Of a DNA stretch of 7,042 nucleotides, positions 6,093-7,042 are shown in pieces. Each line of letters opens with the position of its first letter. Within the stretch, counting starts at the first letter, position 1. Below the pieces are notes generated by a model. It had not been told where the DNA came from. It made no database searches and saw only the letters and a list, made by a program, of their open reading frames with translations. Both the position numbers and the translations under genes were made by a program. The stretch comes from an uncultured bacterium. Its GTDB lineage: Bacteria > Pseudomonadota > Alphaproteobacteria > Rhodospirillales > Rhodospirillaceae. The stretch covers positions 1 through 7,042 of the forward strand of contig CAITZE010000314.1 in NCBI GenBank assembly GCA_903896775.1. The letters run 5' to 3'.

Positions 6093-6107
6093 ATAACGTT
6101 CCTATAG

Positions 6108-6170
6108 CCGAATCCGCCCTTTAACAAAACTATCATGTTCGTAAGGGCTTACAGGGCCCAGCCGATTCGG
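6108..6170 (-). terminator. Nested inverted repeats after atpC, possible terminator or processing element
   Basis: An outer 7-bp stem, CCGAATC (6108-6114) with GATTCGG (6164-6170), encloses an inner 6-bp stem, GCCCTT (6116-6121) with AAGGGC (6143-6148). The inner stem can be extended by AAC with GTT. A GGGCCC palindrome lies at 6154-6159. The element starts 21 bases after the atpC stop codon, where the atp transcript might end or be processed, but there is no T run after it. It may also lie in the leader of the ferritin-like gene. Confidence 0.4.
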
Positions 6171-6191
6171 AAGGCTATTTCTGAGGCTGGA

Positions 6192-6602
6192 TTAGTGCAG
6201 CATGGGCGCAGTTTGGGCCAGGAACTCGGCAGCTTCCAGAGCAGCCTGGGCCTTTTTGCGGTCGTCTTCGCCGGTGGCCTGATCAAGCCGCGCCTTGGCT
6301 TTGGCGAGGCGTTCAGAGGCATAAGCCGCCGTCAGGCTGGCTTGGGGAATCGCCTCGTCCACCAGAACCGTGCAGCTCGTCGGCGTGACTTCGGCGAAGC
6401 CGCCAGTGACGAAGAAACGCTCCTTCACCACGTTGGCCTGATAGACCTCGACAAAGCCCGGCTTCAAAGTCGACATCGTCGGCGCATGCAAGGGCAGCAC
6501 GCCGAACACACCTTCGGTGCCCGGCACGATCACCATCTCGACCTGTTCGGAGAGCAGAAGACGCTCCGGCGAAACCAGTTCCAACTTCAGCGTATCGGCC
6601 AT
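6192..6602 (-). CDS. atpC: F0F1 ATP synthase epsilon subunit
   Basis: The epsilon subunit is part of the central stalk of F1, on the cytoplasmic side of the inner membrane. It links rotation to catalysis and can inhibit ATP hydrolysis. The 136-residue length is normal. The N-terminal beta domain (about 1-85) begins with LKLELVSPERLLLS and holds the hallmark GVLPLHAP at 34-41. The rest, about 88-136, is a helical hairpin rich in Ala, Lys and Glu (RLAKAKARLDQA). An AGGA site lies seven bases before the ATG. The gene starts 38 bases after the atpD stop codon on the same strand, the usual order at the end of an atp operon. No oddities are seen. Confidence 0.97.
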   Translation of the reverse strand: MADTLKLELVSPERLLLSEQVEMVIVPGTEGVFGVLPLHAPTMSTLKPGFVEVYQANVVKERFFVTGGFAEVTPTSCTVLVDEAIPQASLTAAYASERLAKAKARLDQATGEDDRKKAQAALEAAEFLAQTAPMLH

Positions 6603-6640
6603 CGATGCGTCCTAAAATTCTGACAGAGACAAACGCCGCT

Positions 6641-7042
6641 TTAGGCGGCTTCCGCCAGCTTCTTGCCCTTCTCGATCGCCTGCTCGATGGTGCCGACCAT
6701 GTAGAAGGCCTGCTCGGGCAGATAATCGTAATCGCCGTTCACGATGCCTTTGAAGCCCTTGATGGTGTCGGCGAGCTGCACAAACACGCCCGGGTTGCCG
6801 GTGAAAATTTCGGCGACATGGAAGGGCTGCGACAGAAAGCGCTGGATCTTGCGGGCGCGGGCGACGGTGAGTTTGTCTTCTTCCGACAATTCGTCCATGC
6901 CCAGGATGGCGATGATGTCCTGCAGCGACTTGTAGGTTTGCAGAATACGCTGCACATCGCGCGCCACTTTGTAGTGTTCGTCGCCAACGACGAGCGGATC
7001 GAGCGCACGGCTGGTGGAGTCGAGCGGATCGACGGCGGGATA
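6641..7042 (-). CDS. atpD: F0F1 ATP synthase beta subunit (C-terminal 133 residues; 5' end beyond window)
   Basis: This is the C-terminal part of the catalytic beta subunit of F1. The frame is open to the right edge of the window and begins there with YPAVDPLDSTSR, a conserved beta-subunit stretch. The GTG near 6967 is therefore an internal valine codon, not a start. The hallmark DELSEED motif, which touches the gamma and epsilon subunits, is at residues 50-56 of the visible part. KIQRFLSQPFHVAEIFTG follows, and the protein ends in KKLAEAA. The nucleotide-binding P-loop and catalytic residues lie outside the window. It forms an operon with atpC. Confidence 0.97.
   Translation of the reverse strand, partial: YPAVDPLDSTSRALDPLVVGDEHYKVARDVQRILQTYKSLQDIIAILGMDELSEEDKLTVARARKIQRFLSQPFHVAEIFTGNPGVFVQLADTIKGFKGIVNGDYDYLPEQAFYMVGTIEQAIEKGKKLAEAA

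Noticed and set aside
6096..6103. GGAAC on the minus strand as part of an alphaproteobacterial stress sigma factor (EcfG-type) promoter
   Set aside because: The expected CGTT-like second box 16-17 bases further on is absent; the only CGTT overlaps the GGAAC itself.
6101..6127. Possible minus-strand promoter for the ferritin-like gene (TTGTTA and TATAGG)
   Set aside because: Both boxes match only four of six bases and the spacer is 15, so the support is too weak to call.
6135..6623. A 162-codon plus-strand frame opposite atpC
   Set aside because: It is antisense to an unmistakable epsilon subunit gene and has no recognisable features.

Overview
The window looks like a chromosomal segment from an alphaproteobacterium, most likely of the Hyphomicrobiales (Rhizobiales) or a close relative. 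This rests on GC-rich third codon positions, the gene set (CtpA-type protease, divergent polysaccharide deacetylase, RppH, F-type ATP synthase beta and epsilon), and a GGGAAAA...TTTTCCC palindrome of a kind I recall from Rhizobiales intergenic regions. The species cannot be told from the sequence.

Layout. The plus strand, from 1 to 5169, carries two tandem copies of a ctpA-like S41 carboxy-terminal processing protease. The first is cut by the left edge; the second is complete at 1395-2789. They are followed by a membrane-anchored divergent polysaccharide deacetylase family protein (2935-4611) and, 12 bases later, the RNA pyrophosphohydrolase gene rppH (4624-5169). The minus strand, reading from the right edge, carries the 3' part of atpD (6641-7042), atpC (6192-6602) and a ferritin-like putative diiron protein (5223-6068). 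The two gene sets converge at 5170-5222, where a hairpin probably ends transcription from both sides. No gap exceeds 150 bases, and no RNA genes, insertion sequences, phage genes or CRISPR arrays are visible.

How the genes work together. The proteases and the deacetylase-like protein are envelope proteins of the kind that maintain or remodel peptidoglycan and periplasmic proteins. RppH starts 5'-dependent mRNA decay. AtpD and AtpC belong to the F1 sector of ATP synthase. The ferritin-like gene lies downstream of atpC on the same strand, after a spacer rich in inverted repeats, so it could be read through from the atp operon or be expressed on its own.

Most of the window is ordinary core genome and I see no clear undescribed system. 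The points that stand out are the tandem ctpA duplication, with differences gathered around the PDZ domain; the lysine-rich tail on RppH; mutually exclusive hairpins upstream of the deacetylase gene; and the structured atpC to ferritin-like spacer, which includes a hairpin that would cover the ribosome binding site.
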